Of a stretch of DNA of 64,000 nucleotides, positions 60,301 to 64,000 are shown in pieces (the first letter of the stretch is position 1; each line of letters opens with the position of its first letter). The DNA lies in assembly GCA_902702965.1 (NCBI GenBank), contig CACRXP010000427.1:113849-177848 (forward strand). Reading direction: 5' to 3'. This stretch comes from Spirometra erinaceieuropaei (taxonomy: Eukaryota; Platyhelminthes; Cestoda; Diphyllobothriidea; Diphyllobothriidae). The position numbers were made by a program, and so were the translations under genes. The notes beneath the pieces were generated by a model. It did no database searches and was not told the DNA's origin. It saw nothing but the letters and a program-made list of their open reading frames with translations.

Positions 60301-63300
60301 GTGAAGAGGAAGGAGTCTATTTTATTCGTTTGTTATACATTTTCCATGTCAGCTAGGTGTAGGGAAATAAATAGTCTGTACTCATTGTGCTGCAAAACGC
60401 CCGTTAACTTTGGCCCAACTGTGACCACTAGGTCCTTCTTACACCGTCGTTTTAGGAATCATTTGTCTCTTCTCTTGTGTCTGGCTTCTATAACTGGAAT
60501 ATATTCATTCTTTTCCTGTAAAGATATGCTCGTGCGTATTCTAACTTGGCGACCCATTTTTGTTAGTAGCACCTTCCCTTTCGATTCTGTGTTTAACAAT
60601 TATCGTTCCGATTTATCCCCGCCTCGAAATTTCACTGCTATATTTTTTCGCAAGTCATTAAAACCACCCTAGAACGGATCATTCTGCGTCCTCTGTTATA
60701 CAACCAGCCATTTCATTATCTCTCTTGGCAGTCTTAATGACAGTTTCAGTCGACAGGTTGAAATAACTCATACCGACTCATCTTCGCCTGTCAAACCAGG
60801 CCAGTATTCTACACCAGCCAGGGTGTTCCCTATGATTTCCCCTTCTGTTTAACCTGACAGCCTTGTACATTCTCCTATCCCCTCCATCAACCTCATCTCT
60901 ACGCGCAGTTGACGTCGTGACCGTTTCCCTGATCGCTATCAACCGGCACATCGTGCCTAGTATCTTTATTTCCCACACCGTTTTTGTGCTTTCGGAACTC
61001 AGTCTCCTAGAAGGAGGGGGAAGGAAGAGGAGAAGAAGGAGGATGAGGAGGGGAGGAGGAGGAGGGGGAGGAATATTGCAGGGACACAAAGCATTTTTGT
61101 TTCAGTATGTTATAAACGCCTGCTAATTTTGACACGACTTTGGCTACGCGTTCTTATTCAGACCAGCGCTTCGTGGCTCGTTCGTTTCTTCTCATTTCGC
61201 TGGGGTCAATAGTCCGCGGATAATAATTCTGTTCGTCGGAGGATAGGGTTGTGTGTATTCTACACAGCCATCCGCCGATCTTTGAGCGGAAAACCGCAGC
61301 TTATTTTGTTGTACTGATAGCCGCACCTCCTAGACTTACTAATCATGACAACAGTTTGTTGCATAATAAGGGTTATTTCACTTTGCCTGCCTTGAACTAC
61401 GAACACTTGCCTCCCCAAATGCCAGTCAGTTACAGTCTACCAAAGCACTGCAGTTCAGATCTTGCCGAACATTTAGAAATAAAAATTCCGTCATTACCTA
61501 TTTTGCTGTTTGATTTCGATCGTAGAAATCGGGCTCTCTGAATCGAATGTCAAGCACCGCATAAAGACTCCGGTTAAAGCAAGCCTATTTATGTGAATAT
61601 GCAAAAACATTATCCGTGGTACGTAATTAACCCATTCTTTTGATGAATATCGCGGTTATTTTTTGCGGACAGAACGATGTGGTTCACTGACGCTGGCTAG
61701 ATTCAGCATGAAGCCTTGCGTATAGTTTCGGATCCAATCTAAAAACCGTGGTTACGGCGACTCAACTACCATAACAAAATCTCGACATGCAAAAATCTTC
61801 AAAAAAAACGTCTGCTATTCCAGCTGGTACCAGTCTTGAGAACATGCTGAAAAAAAACATTTTGGTAGTCGGTTACCGCAGTGCCTGAATTCGCTCGTCA
61901 ATGAAGCAGAGGTCGATTTGTCACCATCCAGTCCAACAAGCGGTCTGCTTTCTTCCGTCGTGTAGGAAAGTGAAAATGTGCAACCCATATTTTACTACCG
62001 GCCGGTAAATAAAAGACATTTATGCAAATTCTCCTCTTTCTTCTTTAGCAGACGTAAACGTACCATCGGAGCACTAAAAAGGGTGGCGGCAGTAACAACG
62101 AGCTGCGAACGAATATGATGTAGCAGGGAAGGCAAGAACAGTCAGGAATAATCGATTGTGTATCGGAGCCAAAGGTGTTCCAAATTTAATTCGGCATAGA
62201 CAACCAAATTGGACTTCGAGTAAGTTCTACATGAACTCATCTACCACAAGGGAAGTAAATGTCGCTATCTAGATTAGCAACTTCGCATCATAAGATCAGA
62301 TCGATATATAGCATTCGGATCTGATAACTGTGAATGTTTTTGCATTCGATGTAGTTCCGACTTCTTCAATAATTTGCAGGATAGTTGCTGATTTCAATTA
62401 TAATAAACATGAAAAGACGTAGGCACATAAAAACTGGGTTTATTTGGCTCAACACCATCGTCAAGGACTGTTATATGCACAAAATAAACGTACTAAATAC
62501 TGAACGTGTTCTTTGAGCAACCACGTGCCTAACGAGCTGTTCCTTCTGTGTTGGTACATGGTACGATGCAAGCTTGGCAGGTTAAACTGGAAAGCTTCCA
62601 TTTTTTTCAAGCTAATCAGATTGGCCAACTTCAAAAGTTTACGATTTAAGGACTTTCGCTTTTGTCTGTTGTTGAGTGTTTGGTCAAAAGTCAATCCAAC
62701 TGTACGGGTGTTCAGACCTCATTCTTTTCAGTTCTGAATTTAGTGTCCCTGCCTGATGTTGCAAACTTGCGAGCTGTTGTTATTTCAGATTCGACGCCTT
62801 GAGTTTACATGCATGTGGCGACGGAAGGGGCTTTGTTTCAGTGTGCAAAAAGCGACTGTTTTCCTAGCCATAACTCTCGTTACGAGTCCTAATCACGCCG
62901 CGTCTTCGTGGCTCACATCACCCTTTTCTTTTGACCAGGTTTACAAGCCCCGAGTATATTAACTCCATTCGTGGACAGCTAGGCCCATGCATATCCCACA
63001 TATTTTATACCTTGGGGATCGATCTTCATCGTGCTACTGCCAACTAGACAGTTGTAACGTCCCACGAACTGTACTGATTTGTTTGAATGAACTGAACACT
63101 TTCCGCGTCCATCTGGGATGGTGATGATGCAACTGCGTGTAGGTGGAAAGAGTCGGTGTCCACCCCTCTCTACCGCTGCCCCCATCCTCCAACTCGCCGC
63201 AAGACTCTTCTCTCACTCTATGTCAACATCGCCTACGGCATTCTTCTGCAGTTGCTCACAACGCTGTGCTCCCCACCGGTTGTTTGGCAGGCATATCGGT

Positions 63301-64000
63301 TTCACCTCTCCATCTAGACGGGTCATCCCTCAGTTGTAAATCATCTTTGTACATCTAACTGCTGTATTAAATTTCCTTCTGACCTGATTACGCATTTATG
63401 GTCACTGAATTCTTCTTATATCCTTGCGTTCCGATGACTGTATGGACGCGTTTAATAAGTCTCTTCATTTCGGTTTTAGCCAGGATTACTTCATCATCTG
63501 CCGCCACAGTTACTCTGAGCCTCAAAGCAAATTCCCAAAAGTGAATTATCTATCTACATTACCGAAGGAACACACTCTTACCAAATAGTAACTTCGAATA
63601 AACGACCTCCCACTCGGAAGAGCACTGACTATAAGCTTGAGATATCCGTTGCATAGACAATCTAAGGTGAAATTCATCTGCCCAGGCAAATAAGCAAGAT
63701 GCGCTTCTTCAGAATTTTCAACATTCTGCCGCGCATTTGGTTTGCCGAAAGTCAATCTCTCAAAATGATATATGCTATCACACGCCAAGGAAGGAAGTCT
63801 GCATTGTAAGCGATATAAAATTCTAACAATTAGTACACAAAACCAAGTGCATCTCGTTCGCTTTGCATTGGTGCGTTCTTGTTTTTTATTCAAAATCCTC
63901 TTTCGGAGCTTAAGATAAAAAGTGTCCGCAAAGGCAAATAATTCAATTTCAGTCAAGAGCGGCGGTAGTCCTTTGAGGAAATGAATGGACAAACGTAGGC
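57384..64000. other. Unassigned stretch to the window end
   Basis: No recognisable gene. Frames at 60268-60672 (134 codons, plus), 61251-61541 (96 codons, plus) and 63546-63992 (148 codons, minus, open toward the window edge) have no domain that I can identify. A purine-rich tract lies at 61009-61072. The block 63110-63340 is GC-richer than its surroundings and opens in several frames. Confidence 0.4.
61009..61072 (+). repeat. Polypurine (GGA-rich) tract
   Basis: About 64 bases of almost pure A/G with GGA and GAA units and one T interruption, near 61044. The complementary strand is the matching polypyrimidine tract, which produces spurious Pro/Leu-rich frames. Such tracts can form triplex DNA or arise as microsatellites. 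Confidence 0.85.

Noticed and set aside
60268..60672. 134-codon plus-strand frame
   Set aside because: The first codon is not ATG, no domain is visible, and composition (Ser/Phe/Leu-rich) is typical of T-rich non-coding sequence.
63546..63992. 148-codon minus-strand frame running to the window edge
   Set aside because: It could be an exon of a gene outside the window, but no family or splice site supports it, and the apparent start is a TTG.
1..64000. CRISPR arrays, bacterial operons, ribosome binding sites, viral genes
   Set aside because: Nothing of this kind is seen; the sequence has spliced eukaryotic genes and retroelements, and no regularly spaced direct repeats.

Overview
This is a eukaryotic, intron-bearing, gene-poor nuclear scaffold segment with two assembly gaps (16636-16732 and 46399-46449). 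The mix of CR1/Jockey-group LINE remnants with short 3' microsatellite tails, split genes, one very short intron near a 5' end, and a cilia gene suggests a flatworm, possibly a cestode. That placement is an inference from gene style and repeats, not from a species-diagnostic sequence.

Two cellular genes can be named. (1) Minus strand, 11619-13555: two consecutive exons of UTP14, the U3 snoRNP / small-subunit processome protein. The N-terminal exons and the last C-terminal exon were not found. (2) Plus strand, 34679-38287: a complete five-exon model of about 260 residues for an axonemal dynein light intermediate chain (p28 / DNALI1 family). All four introns are phase 0; the first is only 29 nt and the others are about 1841, 831 and 125 nt.

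From about 20.4 to 34.5 kb the window is a graveyard of non-LTR retrotransposons. Family A (four copies, both strands) includes a 5'-truncated but otherwise well preserved element at 21104-23669, broken by one frameshift and one nonsense codon and ending in an (ACTGA)n tail. Family B (plus strand, 26.9-30.65 kb) keeps an ORF1-like remnant and endonuclease, reverse transcriptase and C-terminal regions. It is surrounded by detached 5'-leader and inverted 3'-tail pieces. The dynein gene starts about 170 bp beyond the last LINE fragment.

The most interesting non-coding feature is a family of roughly 0.92-0.99 kb elements whose two halves are imperfect inverted copies of each other. There are copies at 7043-8016, 40057-41042 and about 44547-45467, and a half copy at about 41057-41421. 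The best ends read CAGTG...CACTG and are flanked by TA, which points to a non-autonomous Tc1/mariner-type palindromic MITE. A separate about 100 bp palindrome lies at 42028-42129, and a Penelope-like terminal remnant adjoins the second gap.

Most of 1-11.6 kb, 13.6-20.4 kb and 46.5-64 kb shows no gene that can be supported. Open frames there are short and lack recognisable domains. By eye the sequence becomes more AT-rich to the right of the LINE cluster.
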